From Gottfriedia acidiceleris (GTDB taxonomy: Bacteria > Bacillota > Bacilli > Bacillales > Bacillaceae_G), in assembly GCF_004138285.1 (NCBI RefSeq), contig NZ_SCFN01000005.1, positions 248,001-312,000 of the forward strand: DNA of 64,000 nucleotides, written 5' to 3'. The first letter of the stretch is position 1. The number at the start of each line of letters is the position of its first letter. Shown here piece after piece: positions 1-8,860 of the stretch. The notes below the pieces were generated by a model that was not told the origin of the DNA, searched no databases, and saw only the letters and a program-made list of their open reading frames with translations. The translations under genes were made by a program, and so were the position numbers.

Positions 1-1221
1 AATTTTACTTCTCAGCTTGGTTCTGTAGTAGGGATGACAGCATTTATGTTGTACTTATTAAGAAAATTTTCAAGTCAGCCATACTATGCTACGATAACCG
101 AGCTAATGTATACCCTACCAATGATCTTTGTATTCTTTTTAGTGGGTGTAGTAGCAGACCGTTTAAATCGAAAGAAAATAGCTGTTAATTGTGATTTTAT
201 AAGTGCAGGTTTATCAATTATTCTACTAATAACGATTATGCAGGATTGGATTTACCTATCATTCGGAATTCTCTTTTTAAGAAGTGGCGTTTCGAAATTT
301 TTCCAACCAGCTGAATCTTCTTTATTACAGGGGATAATAACAGAAGATCAATATGCAATATCAGCCGGTTTAAACCAGCTAGTTAGTAGCTTATTTATGC
401 TTTTTGGCGGGGCAATTGGAACATTCATATTTTGGACACTGGGAGTAGAAGCAGCCATCATTATTGATATGATTTCTTTCATTGCATCGGGACTATTTAT
501 TTTATTAGCAAAAATTTCAAAGGACATTACGAATCCAAATGGAGAGCACAAACTTAAAGATTTGAAATTTACCTTAGTCTTAAAGGATTTTAAAGAGGGA
601 ATTTACTACATAATCAATCATTCATTACTTAGATCACTTTTATCTAGTTTCTTTTTATTTGGTGTAATTAATGGTGGATTCTCAGTTATGCCATCATTTA
701 TTTTAAAATATAAACTGGCACCAGCTAACTATGAAGAAATGTTAATTTATATCGGAGTAGCCTTTGGTTCGGGCGTTTTAATTGGAAGTATAGTTGGATC
801 AATGCTTACGAAGAAAATGCCACTACCATATATGATCATAATTGGGTTAATTATTTCTGGCTTATGTGTTATTGCTAGAGTTTTTTCTAATACTACTTAT
901 GCTTATATCATTTGGCAATTCATAATCGGTTTGGCTTTACCTGTTATTAATATTGGTCTTGGTGGGTGGTTCCCTAAAATTGTTGAAAAGAAGATGATGG
1001 GAAGGGTTCAAGGTTGGATATCCCCCATTTCTTTATTCTCCCAAAGTATCACACTTGGATTAATTGCAGTTTTCTATCCATCAATTTTAAAAATTGAATG
1101 GCTTCATGCCATCGTAGGAGCTAGTTTGTCGATTGTTGGTATTTACTATTTATTTGTACTGCCTAAGTTTCTTAGAGCTGAGGCTATTAAAACCGTAGAG
1201 GTTGAGAAATCGGTAAATTAA
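1..1221 (+). CDS. MFS transporter, 5' end outside window
   Basis: Multi-spanning membrane protein of the major facilitator superfamily, probably a drug or small-molecule exporter. The frame is open from base 1, and the residues before the first internal ATG (position 34) continue a typical first membrane helix, so the true start lies upstream of the window. The loop after the second visible helix carries the MFS signature DRLNRKK, and about ten hydrophobic segments follow. The long cytoplasmic linker around residue 190 is typical of the two six-helix halves. The substrate cannot be told from sequence. A terminator follows directly, so it is the last gene of its unit. Confidence 0.85.
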   Translation, partial: NFTSQLGSVVGMTAFMLYLLRKFSSQPYYATITELMYTLPMIFVFFLVGVVADRLNRKKIAVNCDFISAGLSIILLITIMQDWIYLSFGILFLRSGVSKFFQPAESSLLQGIITEDQYAISAGLNQLVSSLFMLFGGAIGTFIFWTLGVEAAIIIDMISFIASGLFILLAKISKDITNPNGEHKLKDLKFTLVLKDFKEGIYYIINHSLLRSLLSSFFLFGVINGGFSVMPSFILKYKLAPANYEEMLIYIGVAFGSGVLIGSIVGSMLTKKMPLPYMIIIGLIISGLCVIARVFSNTTYAYIIWQFIIGLALPVINIGLGGWFPKIVEKKMMGRVQGWISPISLFSQSITLGLIAVFYPSILKIEWLHAIVGASLSIVGIYYLFVLPKFLRAEAIKTVEVEKSVN

Positions 1222-1231
1222 TAAATGGAAT

Positions 1232-1285
1232 AAAAAAGAGACAGATATACAAGGCGATTACCTGTTTTATATCTGTCTTTTTATT
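1232..1285 (+). terminator. Intrinsic terminator after the MFS gene
   Basis: A 10-bp stem (AGACAGATAT at 1239-1248 pairing with ATATCTGTCT at 1269-1278) is followed by a T run. It lies between two convergent genes and can serve both. Confidence 0.8.
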
Positions 1286-1336
1286 TGGATTTGTATTTAT
1301 AAACTAACAATCTTTAAAAAAGTTTAAGCTAAATAA

Positions 1337-2752
1337 TTAAAGTGCTGATTTATTATTTGAATTATGTTTGTATAAAATCGATTTGCGACTTTTTTGGATC
1401 CAGTAACCAATTGATACTAATATTACCCACGGAACACCAATTTTCCAAGCTGAGTTCCAATCCGGTGAAAATGCCATTGTAATTAAAATACCACTTAGTA
1501 GTAGTATTCCGATCCATTGAAGAATTGGATAGAGCGGTGCTTTAACCGGTAATGGCTCTTTATAATGAAGATGAACAGTTTTTCTAAAACGAAGATGACT
1601 AATTAAAATCATAAGCCATACTAAAATTCCACCAAATATAGAGATACCAAATAATTTGTTAAATGTATCTGGGTAATATATAGACAATATACTTGCGATT
1701 AATACACCAGCACTTGAAATGAAAATTGCGGCTACTGGTGTCCCATTTTTAGATAATTTTCCTAAAGATTTCGGGGCATATTCTCCACGAGATAAGGAAA
1801 ATAACATACGTGATGTTAAGTATAAATTAGTATTCATACTTGATAACGCAGCGGTTAAGATAACGAAATTCATAATACCAGCTGCATATCTCACACCAGA
1901 ACTCTCGAAGACTTTGACGAATGGTGATCCAGATACCTCATGGGCACCTGCTTGCATCCAAGGAATAACGGCAACTATGATTCCTAACGATAGAATATAG
2001 AATAAAAACAAACGTAGAACCATGCTCTTCATTGCTCTAGGTATTGCTCTTTTTGGATCTTTAGATTCCCCTGCTGTTACAGCGACAATCTCTACACCAT
2101 AAAAACTAAAGATTGCCATAAGTACTGCCATCCAAACCCCTTTAAATCCATTAGGTAGGAAACCGTGCTGATCAGTATAATGATGAAATCCTACAGATTG
2201 CGAATGTCCAATTCCGAATAGGAGCGAAACACCAAAAACTATGAACAGTACAATAGCCACGACTTTAATCATTGCAAACCAATACTCAATTTGGCCAAAG
2301 TTGGCAACAGACCTACTGTTCACAAGGACTAAAGCTATACCAAATCCAAGAGTCCATAACCATACAGGAATACTCGGAAACCAATATTGCATATATAGTC
2401 CAACTGCGACAGCTTCTCCACCAATTGCGATTACTTGTGCAGCCCAATAAGTATATCGAATTAGGAAACCTGCCCAAGGATTTAAATACATCTCTGCATA
2501 AGTACCGAATGAACCGGCTGTCGGGTGCACAACTGCCATTTCAGATAAACTAAACATCATGATGACTGCTATGAATGCAGCAATAATATAACTTAGAATA
2601 ACCCCAGGTCCTGCATATCCGATTGCAATTCCACTTCCCATAAATAAACCAGTTCCAATTGCTCCACCAATACCAATCATGGTCAGCTGTTTACTAGTAA
2701 GCGAACGACTTAGTCCTCCTTCTCGTTCAATTACAGTCTTATTTTCATTCAT
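1337..2752 (-). CDS. Amino acid permease, AAT/APC family
   Basis: Twelve-helix amino acid:proton symporter of the APC superfamily, 471 aa, full length. The glycine-rich first helix (GIGGAIGTGLFMGSG, near residue 27) and the helix 3 and helix 6 motifs are those of the GabP/LysP/ProY branch, so the likely substrate is an amino acid taken up across the cytoplasmic membrane. It is the last gene of a three-gene minus-strand operon. Its ATG overlaps the stop of the YitT-like gene by four bases (ATGA), which implies translational coupling. Pairing with a PLP enzyme suggests uptake of an amino acid that is then catabolised, but this is inference. Confidence 0.88.
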   Translation of the reverse strand: MNENKTVIEREGGLSRSLTSKQLTMIGIGGAIGTGLFMGSGIAIGYAGPGVILSYIIAAFIAVIMMFSLSEMAVVHPTAGSFGTYAEMYLNPWAGFLIRYTYWAAQVIAIGGEAVAVGLYMQYWFPSIPVWLWTLGFGIALVLVNSRSVANFGQIEYWFAMIKVVAIVLFIVFGVSLLFGIGHSQSVGFHHYTDQHGFLPNGFKGVWMAVLMAIFSFYGVEIVAVTAGESKDPKRAIPRAMKSMVLRLFLFYILSLGIIVAVIPWMQAGAHEVSGSPFVKVFESSGVRYAAGIMNFVILTAALSSMNTNLYLTSRMLFSLSRGEYAPKSLGKLSKNGTPVAAIFISSAGVLIASILSIYYPDTFNKLFGISIFGGILVWLMILISHLRFRKTVHLHYKEPLPVKAPLYPILQWIGILLLSGILITMAFSPDWNSAWKIGVPWVILVSIGYWIQKSRKSILYKHNSNNKSAL

Positions 2753-3372
2753 ATTGTTTCGCCACCTTTCTTGAATTGTTTTCTATAAGATAACGTCCAA
2801 TCAACACTTTTTCCGGCAATCACCATACTAAAAAACGTGAGGAAAGTTCGCTGTAATCCTTCTCCGATTAAAGAACACAAAAGTACAATTCCATTTATAA
2901 CCATCATCGTTTTTCCAATAGAAAAATTCGGGAATTTTCTATTGATTACTACACTTGCTATATCGAGTCCTCCAGTTGTACCACCTGCTAAAATCACGAT
3001 TCCAATCCCGAATCCTGACAAAATCCCACTGAGTATACACCCTATTAGCGGAAGATGCGGACCTGGAAGTGAGGCAAAGAGAGTTAAGAAGAGTGATAAA
3101 CTACACATTCCGAGTAAACTAAGCAATACAAATGGCACACCAACTGCTCGGTATCCAATTAAAAAAAGTGGTATGTTTAATAAAAAGTAAAGAACCCCTA
3201 GTGGAATAGGTATAAATTTAACAAGCATCATACAGATCCCACCGAGTCCAGGAGCCACAATTCCGTTTGGCACCTGGAAAAAGTAATAGGTAAGTGCGAT
3301 CAAAATTGTTCCGACAATTACCATAATTGATTTCTTGAAATATAGTTTTTTGTTAGCTTTTCCTAATTGCAT
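2749..3372 (-). CDS. YitT-family membrane protein lacking DUF2179
   Basis: Integral membrane protein with five or six hydrophobic segments and the family motif GGTTGGLDIASVVINRKF. YitT proteins usually carry a C-terminal cytoplasmic DUF2179 domain and run to about 280 aa. This one stops after the membrane part, at 207 aa. I prefer the start at 3372: GAGGAA sits seven bases before that ATG, while the farther ATG at 3405 has no ribosome binding site and would deepen the overlap with the preceding gene. The chosen start overlaps the aminotransferase gene by 20 bases. YitT proteins have no firmly established function. The operon position suggests a transport role. Confidence 0.72.
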   Translation of the reverse strand: MQLGKANKKLYFKKSIMVIVGTILIALTYYFFQVPNGIVAPGLGGICMMLVKFIPIPLGVLYFLLNIPLFLIGYRAVGVPFVLLSLLGMCSLSLFLTLFASLPGPHLPLIGCILSGILSGFGIGIVILAGGTTGGLDIASVVINRKFPNFSIGKTMMVINGIVLLCSLIGEGLQRTFLTFFSMVIAGKSVDWTLSYRKQFKKGGETI

Positions 3373-4492
3373 AAGCAATTTCCTCAATCGCGCGTACAAC
3401 TTCATCTTCTGTATTGTAGAAATGAGGAGCTACTCGTAAAACATCATTTCGAGCAGAGACAATTATTTTTTTTGTTTTTAAGTATTTCTCAACGGCATTA
3501 GCTTGTTCCACTCGAATGGCAGTGTTACTACCTTTTATTGATAAATCTGTCGGGCTAACAACGGTCAATCCGAGTGAATGCGCGGTTTCAATTGCAACAG
3601 TAGATAAGTAAGATAGATAATCTTGAATGGATGGCACACCAATTTGATTTAATAAAGAAATACCTGCTTCAGCTGCATAAGCATTTATCATCATTGGAGT
3701 TCCAGTATCAAATCTCCTTGTCCCTTCTGCATAATCAAGAAGATGCTGATCAAAAGCAAATGGATTTACTCGACTAAACCAACCAGTCGTTGGGGGTTGT
3801 AGAGACTCTGCTAACTCTTTTCTTACATATAAAAAGCTAATTCCAGGAATACCAAGTAAAAACTTTTGTGCACCTGTTGCGAGTGCATCGACTCCCATTT
3901 CCTTCACATCGATCGGAACACTTCCAGCAGATTGATAGGCATCGACAAATAGTAGTGATCCATTCGCTTTAGTAATGTTTGATATAGCTTTGATATCTTG
4001 AATAAACCCATTATAATAAGACACATGTGGGACAGATGTAATAAGTGTGTTTGAATCCACTACTTTTTCATATTGTTCAATTTGAACTTGATGAAGGTTT
4101 TCATCTAAAAACGCGACGTTTGCGCCACGTGGTACTTGTGATAGCCAAACGTGACCAATGCATGGGAAATCAATATCTGTAGTAACAACTTTATTTCGAC
4201 TTCCAGTAAAATCTAACGACGCTGCAAATGAAGAAGCGGCATCAGATACGCTAGATAATACGGCAATCTCGTCAGGAGAAGCATTTATTAAAGTAGCAAA
4301 GGCGACTTTTGCTTCATAGACTTTGTCCATCCATCCTTCCCAGTCCATACCTTTTTCGGTCCAGCTTGTTAGGTAAGATTGAATACTTTCCTTCACCGGT
4401 GATGAGATTGCACTTTGGGAACAACTTGATAAATGAATTGTTTCCGATAAGGTCGGAAAAAGAGAGCGTTTTTCTATAAATGGGTTTATCAT
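3353..4492 (-). CDS. PLP-dependent class V aminotransferase, cysteine-desulfurase-like
   Basis: Cytoplasmic fold-type I PLP enzyme, 379 aa. The Schiff-base lysine is Lys210 in GAQKFLLG, and the aspartate that holds the PLP pyridine nitrogen is Asp184 in LFVDAYQ. Overall layout matches the CsdA/kynureninase/isopenicillin-epimerase group (class V). The exact substrate is uncertain: the active-site cysteine loop of true desulfurases is not evident. It is the first gene of the operon with the YitT-like protein and amino acid permease, and is transcribed away from the Crp-type regulator. A cre site lies in the shared promoter region. Confidence 0.78.
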   Translation of the reverse strand: MINPFIEKRSLFPTLSETIHLSSCSQSAISSPVKESIQSYLTSWTEKGMDWEGWMDKVYEAKVAFATLINASPDEIAVLSSVSDAASSFAASLDFTGSRNKVVTTDIDFPCIGHVWLSQVPRGANVAFLDENLHQVQIEQYEKVVDSNTLITSVPHVSYYNGFIQDIKAISNITKANGSLLFVDAYQSAGSVPIDVKEMGVDALATGAQKFLLGIPGISFLYVRKELAESLQPPTTGWFSRVNPFAFDQHLLDYAEGTRRFDTGTPMMINAYAAEAGISLLNQIGVPSIQDYLSYLSTVAIETAHSLGLTVVSPTDLSIKGSNTAIRVEQANAVEKYLKTKKIIVSARNDVLRVAPHFYNTEDEVVRAIEEIAYAIRKS

Positions 4493-4515
4493 TTTAAATC
4501 ATCCTTTCACTAATT

Positions 4516-4529
4516 TGATAGCGTTTTCA
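4516..4529. promoter_or_regulatory. CcpA cre site
   Basis: TGATAGCGTTTTCA matches the degenerate cre consensus TGWNANCGNTNWCA at every fixed position. It sits in the 68-bp gap between divergent genes, 24 bp upstream of the aminotransferase start and 31 bp upstream of the Crp-family gene. Carbon catabolite control of the operon is therefore likely (inference). Confidence 0.6.
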
Positions 4530-4560
4530 TTTTTGATACTTAATTAATATGAGGTGACAT

Positions 4561-5196
4561 ATGAATCATCAGTCCTTATGGTTTGAACAAGGTGAATGGA
4601 CGGCAATTCCTTTTCTTGAAATAGGTAAAGAACTTTCATTTTCACGTGAAAACGTAGTATTTCAACAAGATGAGAGACATCCTTTTGTGTATCTCGTCCT
4701 TGAAGGGCGAATTCGAATTTATTTGTTATCGCCTAATGGAGCTGAGCGCCATATATATATCGTTGGACCTGGAAATATTATTGGAGAATCAAACGTATGG
4801 GCAGAAGAAGTATATGGTTACAACGCATCTACTTCTTCAAGTGCACGTGTACTTCGAATACCAAAACCAGCATTTCATGAAATTGTTATGAGGGACCCAG
4901 TGCTTATTCAAAAAGTACTAAGATCATTGAGCAACAAACAATCAGCTTTGCTTCTTCAAACGAAGTTGATGAGTTTTTCAGATATAGGAGAGCGAGTTCT
5001 AACAATGCTGCGCCAATTAGCAACCTCATATGGCAAAAAAACAACTAAAGGTATAACAATCACGATTCCATTCACTCATCAGGAACTTGCTTATGTAGTT
5101 GGCTCATCGCGTGTAAGCGTATCTTATGTAATGAACGAATTATGTGAAAAAGGGATTATCGAGAAACAAAATGGACGATACACATTACTAGCATAA
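4561..5196 (+). CDS. Crp/Fnr-family transcriptional regulator
   Basis: DNA-binding regulator of 211 aa with an N-terminal cyclic-nucleotide-binding-type beta barrel (about residues 20-125), a long dimer helix, and a C-terminal winged helix-turn-helix (about 160-205, recognition segment around SSRVSVSYVMNEL). No Cys cluster is present, so it is not an Fnr-type iron-sulfur sensor. It starts at an ATG preceded by GAGGTG and is divergent from the aminotransferase/permease operon, which it probably controls. Confidence 0.85.
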   Translation: MNHQSLWFEQGEWTAIPFLEIGKELSFSRENVVFQQDERHPFVYLVLEGRIRIYLLSPNGAERHIYIVGPGNIIGESNVWAEEVYGYNASTSSSARVLRIPKPAFHEIVMRDPVLIQKVLRSLSNKQSALLLQTKLMSFSDIGERVLTMLRQLATSYGKKTTKGITITIPFTHQELAYVVGSSRVSVSYVMNELCEKGIIEKQNGRYTLLA

Positions 5197-5509
5197 GAAC
5201 GTTAACGCTTTCGTGTAGTAACTTAATCTTAAGAAATTCTTCCGCTTGAATCTGTCAAATACTTTACAAAATATCTAATTTTTAAAAATTTTCTGTAAAT
5301 AACGCATACACTAATCTTAGATTACAAAATCATAGGCTACTAGAATAAATAAGGTTCTTAATTGGGATGACCTCAATGGAGGAAGTATAAATTGAAAAAA
5401 TGAAAACTCCCAAATGAATATGTCATCGAGCGATGGGAGATAAAATGTACAATTCATTATTGGTTTGCGTTAACATACAAAATAAGATAGTATTATATTT
5501 ATAGCGTAT
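5197..5509. other. Gene-free stretch before fabZ
   Basis: No credible coding frame. The most promoter-like part is near 5465-5500, where TTGCGT is followed by AT-rich sequence. It leads into the hairpin at 5510-5541. Confidence 0.4.
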
Positions 5510-5541
5510 AGAAGCTGGTCTTAAGACTTGCTTCTTTTTTA
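5510..5541 (+). terminator. Hairpin with T run in the fabZ leader
   Basis: AGAAGC (5510-5515) pairs with GCTTCT (5530-5535), with an inner GGTCTT/AAGACT helix and a run of T after it. It lies 40 bp before fabZ and over 300 bp after the Crp gene, so it may terminate a long readthrough transcript or act as an attenuator in the fabZ leader. Confidence 0.6.
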
Positions 5542-5582
5542 TTAACATAATGAATCTTTACAAATTAGGAGGACTACATAAA

Positions 5583-6005
5583 ATGTTAGATATTAAAGCA
5601 ATTAAAGAAATTCTTCCTCATCGTTACCCATTTTTATTAGTAGATCGCATCATTGAGCACGAAGAAGGTAAACGTGCGATTGGTATTAAAAATGTAACAG
5701 CTAACGAAGAGTTTTTTAATGGTCATTTCCCTGATTATCCTGTAATGCCTGGAGTACTAATTGTAGAAGCTCTAGCACAAGTTGGAGGCGTTGCGGCGCT
5801 TAGCCTTGAGCAAAATAAAGGAAAACTAGCATTATTTGCTGGTATCGATAATTGCCGCTTTAAAAGACAAGTAGTACCAGGTGACCAGCTAAGACTAGAG
5901 GTTGAACTAGTGAAAATGCGTGGACCGATTGGTAAAGGTAAAGCAGTAGCAACAGTTGACGGACAAATTGCTTGTGAAGCTGAACTTACATTTGCACTTA
6001 AATAA
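5583..6005 (+). CDS. fabZ: 3-hydroxyacyl-ACP dehydratase FabZ
   Basis: Hot-dog fold enzyme that dehydrates beta-hydroxyacyl-ACP in type II fatty acid synthesis, in the cytoplasm. At 140 aa from the chosen start it has the usual family length. The catalytic segment [20 protein letters not shown] carries the active-site His and Glu. The start at 5583 is preferred because TAGGAGG lies at the right distance. The upstream ATG at 5550 would add residues unlike the family. Single-gene unit between a leader hairpin and a strong terminator. Confidence 0.95.
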   Translation: MLDIKAIKEILPHRYPFLLVDRIIEHEEGKRAIGIKNVTANEEFFNGHFPDYPVMPGVLIVEALAQVGGVAALSLEQNKGKLALFAGIDNCRFKRQVVPGDQLRLEVELVKMRGPIGKGKAVATVDGQIACEAELTFALK

Positions 6006-6018
6006 ATAGAGTGAATAA

Positions 6019-6056
6019 AAAAGAAGCCTATTTTTTAAAAAAATAGGCTTCTTTTA
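6019..6056 (+). terminator. Intrinsic terminator after fabZ
   Basis: Long stem AAGAAGCCTATTTTTT/AAAAAAATAGGCTTCTT with T-rich flanks on both strands. Confidence 0.85.
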
Positions 6057-6168
6057 TTTAGGAATAATCCGAATAAATTCGGTAGAAGTGTAAGGTGGCC
6101 CTTTTGTAAATAAATTCAGTGAAACTGCAATTAAGATGGTCTAAACTGCAAATATAAGAATAGTTTTT

Positions 6169-7569
6169 TTACCTTACGATTTCTTCTCGAAGTGTCTCTA
6201 AGTATGATTCTTTATCGTCCCTATAGAATAAATTATATGTGTCAAATGGAATCATTTTATCATCAGTCGTTACAAAATGAACACATGATTTTTTTACACT
6301 ACGGACATCTAAATCATAATTATCTTGGAATTTCATAATTAAAACTCGAAATACATTTTCATATCCCATTCCACTTGGTAAAACAACTTTTGGTAAACAA
6401 CATAGAAGATCTTTTAGGCCTTGAAATCCACTTTGAGGGGAATGATTTAAACTAAATAGCTTGAAAACTTTGTTACGTAATTCTTCATCACTCTCAAAAA
6501 CAATTGTATTTCTTTCTCCTTCAAGCAAGACATTCTTATCGATAATACTAGTTAAAGGATTGATCTTACCGCCCATTTTTAAAGCATAGCCCATTGCTAA
6601 ACTATCTGGGTGACATGGGACTGGAATAATATCGTCTTCAGAATAGAATTCACTTTGTTTAATAATCTCTTGGCGAACTTCACTTAGTGTTAAGCGTTCA
6701 GTTGATGGGTCATAGTTTTCCGTTCTTCCAGCGTGCTGAATAGGCTGGAATGTTACACCACGTACACATTTTTGTTCCGTACCCCATTTAATAATTTTAC
6801 CTATTTCATGGTCATTTAGGCCTTTTTTTAGGACAGCTACTAGTGTTGTGCTTATATTGTATTTATTCAAATTATTAATAGCTTTTTGTCGCACCTCTCG
6901 TAAATCACGCCCTCGCAGCTCAAGAAGTGTTTCCACTTCAAAACTATCAAATTGGAGATAGATTTCAAAGCCAGGTTTGTAACTTGCCAGTCTTTTTACG
7001 AAGGCCTCATCAGTGGCAATTCTAATTCCGTTTGTATTGACCATGAGGTGTTTCATGCTTCGTTTTTTTGCCTCATCTAGTATTTCAAAAAACTGGGGGT
7101 GGATTGTTGGTTCACCACCGGAGATTTGAACTACATCTGCTTCTTTTTCGTTTTTAATAATTGTGTCAAACATACGTTTGATTGTTTCTAAATCTTTCCA
7201 AGTAGTTCGTTTTGGAGAACTATCTGCATAACAAATTGGACATTGCAAATTACAAACATCGGTTATTTCAACAATACTCAAACAACTATGCTGTTCATGA
7301 TCTGGGCAAAGACCACAATCATATGGGCAGCCGTATTTAATTGGAGTGTTCCATCGATGAGGCATTTCACTAGGTTTGATAAATTCTCTACATAATTGAT
7401 AATAAGGGATATCTGTAGAAATTAAGACTTTCTCCATACCATGGTGCATGCAGCGTTTTAACATATAAACGCAATCATTTTCATATATAATTTTTGCTTC
7501 TACTTTTCGTAAGCATTTACTACAAACAGATAGTGTAAAATCACTGTACGTATACGGACGATTTGGCAC
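6169..7569 (-). CDS. Radical SAM enzyme of the Tes/MJ0619 (class D-like) type
   Basis: A 466-aa radical SAM protein. The SAM-binding cluster is Cys106-x3-Cys110-x2-Cys113 (CNLQCPIC). It is preceded by a second cysteine set, Cys81, Cys85, Cys88 and Cys96 in CPYDCGLCPDHEQHSC, and by two further Cys pairs near the N terminus. This double-cluster layout, with the SGGEPT segment, is the mark of the family holding MJ0619 (methanopterin methylation) and Tes (tetraether lipid synthase). Start at 7569 overlaps the upstream Lgt-like gene by 29 bases, so both are co-translated. The pairing with a lipid-transfer-type membrane enzyme favours a lipid substrate, which is inference. It could also be a cofactor methylase. 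Confidence 0.75.
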   Translation of the reverse strand: MPNRPYTYSDFTLSVCSKCLRKVEAKIIYENDCVYMLKRCMHHGMEKVLISTDIPYYQLCREFIKPSEMPHRWNTPIKYGCPYDCGLCPDHEQHSCLSIVEITDVCNLQCPICYADSSPKRTTWKDLETIKRMFDTIIKNEKEADVVQISGGEPTIHPQFFEILDEAKKRSMKHLMVNTNGIRIATDEAFVKRLASYKPGFEIYLQFDSFEVETLLELRGRDLREVRQKAINNLNKYNISTTLVAVLKKGLNDHEIGKIIKWGTEQKCVRGVTFQPIQHAGRTENYDPSTERLTLSEVRQEIIKQSEFYSEDDIIPVPCHPDSLAMGYALKMGGKINPLTSIIDKNVLLEGERNTIVFESDEELRNKVFKLFSLNHSPQSGFQGLKDLLCCLPKVVLPSGMGYENVFRVLIMKFQDNYDLDVRSVKKSCVHFVTTDDKMIPFDTYNLFYRDDKESYLETLREEIVR

Positions 7570-8296
7570 GATAATTTCTCCTTTTTTGATAGATAAAATA
7601 TATAGTGTAATACAATACGCCTAATAAACAGGTTATTTGAATACTACTCATTTCTCCATATGGCTTGATTGTTGGCTTTAGCCACTCTATGCAAAATCTA
7701 TATAGAAAATATGAGATGGAGAATAGAGCAAAGTGAAAACCCTCATAAGGTTTTTGACTAAACAGGTATTTTATAACGAACAGTAAACAGCATAAAAAAG
7801 CGATATCATAAAGAGAGGTTGGATGACGCTTTACTCCATCACCTAAATCAATTCCAAATATACTCGACGTGGGAATTCCATATGTATCATCGGTTAAACC
7901 AGTTAAGAAGCAGCCAATTCTTCCAATACACATTGCTAGACAAAGCGGGAGGACCATATCATCACCAGTTGAGCTTGTTTGTTTACAAAGTTTTTTACTT
8001 AACTCGACCCCAATGATACCTCCTAATAATCCGCCGACAATGGTTTTACCTTGAAATATTCCAAATAGACCATGACTATGGATGCTATGTAATAATTTCG
8101 ATATGTCCTGAAGTGAAGCGACAATCAGACTGCCAAAAAGGGAACCTAAAATTGCTCCAATTAGAACATATACAGTTTTTTCTTCACTAATTGTTCCTTT
8201 ACGGCGGAACTTAATATATACTCTAAATCCAATAAAAAAGGCTAAACTTTCAAAAACTCTATGTGGATGAAGTTCCATGCCAAAAAGAGGGATCAT
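7541..8296 (-). CDS. Prolipoprotein diacylglyceryl transferase (Lgt)-like membrane protein
   Basis: A 251-aa membrane protein of about seven helices. The segment GRIGCFLTGLTDDTYGIPTS corresponds to the Lgt signature around the conserved Arg and Gly residues (usually GRIGNFINGE followed by YG), but the Asn-Glu part is altered. It is therefore an Lgt paralogue rather than the housekeeping enzyme. True Lgt moves diacylglycerol from phosphatidylglycerol to prelipoprotein cysteine. Here the acceptor may differ. It is the first gene of a two-gene operon with the radical SAM enzyme. Confidence 0.7.
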   Translation of the reverse strand: MIPLFGMELHPHRVFESLAFFIGFRVYIKFRRKGTISEEKTVYVLIGAILGSLFGSLIVASLQDISKLLHSIHSHGLFGIFQGKTIVGGLLGGIIGVELSKKLCKQTSSTGDDMVLPLCLAMCIGRIGCFLTGLTDDTYGIPTSSIFGIDLGDGVKRHPTSLYDIAFLCCLLFVIKYLFSQKPYEGFHFALFSISYFLYRFCIEWLKPTIKPYGEMSSIQITCLLGVLYYTIYFIYQKRRNYRAKSSVYVQ

Positions 8297-8435
8297 TACA
8301 GGGGTATTTATAGTATCACTTCCTTTTTTAATTCAAAAATTTTATTGTCATGATGCTAACCCTATGATACTATTTTTCTGAATATTCTACTATTATATAT
8401 TTATAGGTAGTGCAAATTGGGGAGGAGGGATGAGG

Positions 8436-8717
8436 TTGTCATATAATCGCGATCATCATCCAGTTGCTAATTTTTTTAAAGGGATTTTTCTTGGAACTCT
8501 CACTTCATTCAGTGGAATCTTTGTTACACTAATGGGAATCGGTTCACTAAAATTTCCTATTGCGGCAGGAATTGTTGTTGCTATACCACTACTAATAGGT
8601 ATTTATCTTTTGGTAGTCTCAAAAAGAAAGTTCTTGGCAATAGGGTTTTTCATGTCTCTCCCGATTGTATTCTTTATATTCTATTCGATTTGTGGGACCT
8701 TTTTTTATGATATTTGA
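8436..8717 (+). CDS. Small membrane protein, function unknown
   Basis: About 93 aa with three hydrophobic segments after a short polar N terminus that contains a DHHP motif. I do not recognise the family. The start is probably TTG at 8436: GGAGGAGG ends eight bases before it. The ATG at 8430 sits one base after that ribosome binding site, which is too close. It is a single gene between divergent and convergent neighbours. Confidence 0.6.
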   Translation: MSYNRDHHPVANFFKGIFLGTLTSFSGIFVTLMGIGSLKFPIAAGIVVAIPLLIGIYLLVVSKRKFLAIGFFMSLPIVFFIFYSICGTFFYDI

Positions 8718-8794
8718 AAATTATAAATTCTCTCCTTCGATGAGGAACTTCGCTAGTTTTCAGAAGGCTGCAGATATAGTAGTGAAACCAAAAT

Positions 8795-8832
8795 AAAAAA
8801 CATGCATTCTAATCCAATTGCATGTTTTTATT
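8795..8832. terminator. Bidirectional terminator
   Basis: AAACATGCA pairs with TGCATGTTT, with A-rich and T-rich flanks suiting both the plus-strand membrane gene and the minus-strand grpB-like gene. Confidence 0.75.
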
Positions 8833-8860
8833 GTTGTATTCTTCTTATTAACTTAATAGT

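Noticed and set aside
5200-5213. Second cre-like sequence after the Crp gene
   Set aside because: CGAAAGCGTTAACG on the minus strand misses both outer fixed bases and lies downstream of the gene.
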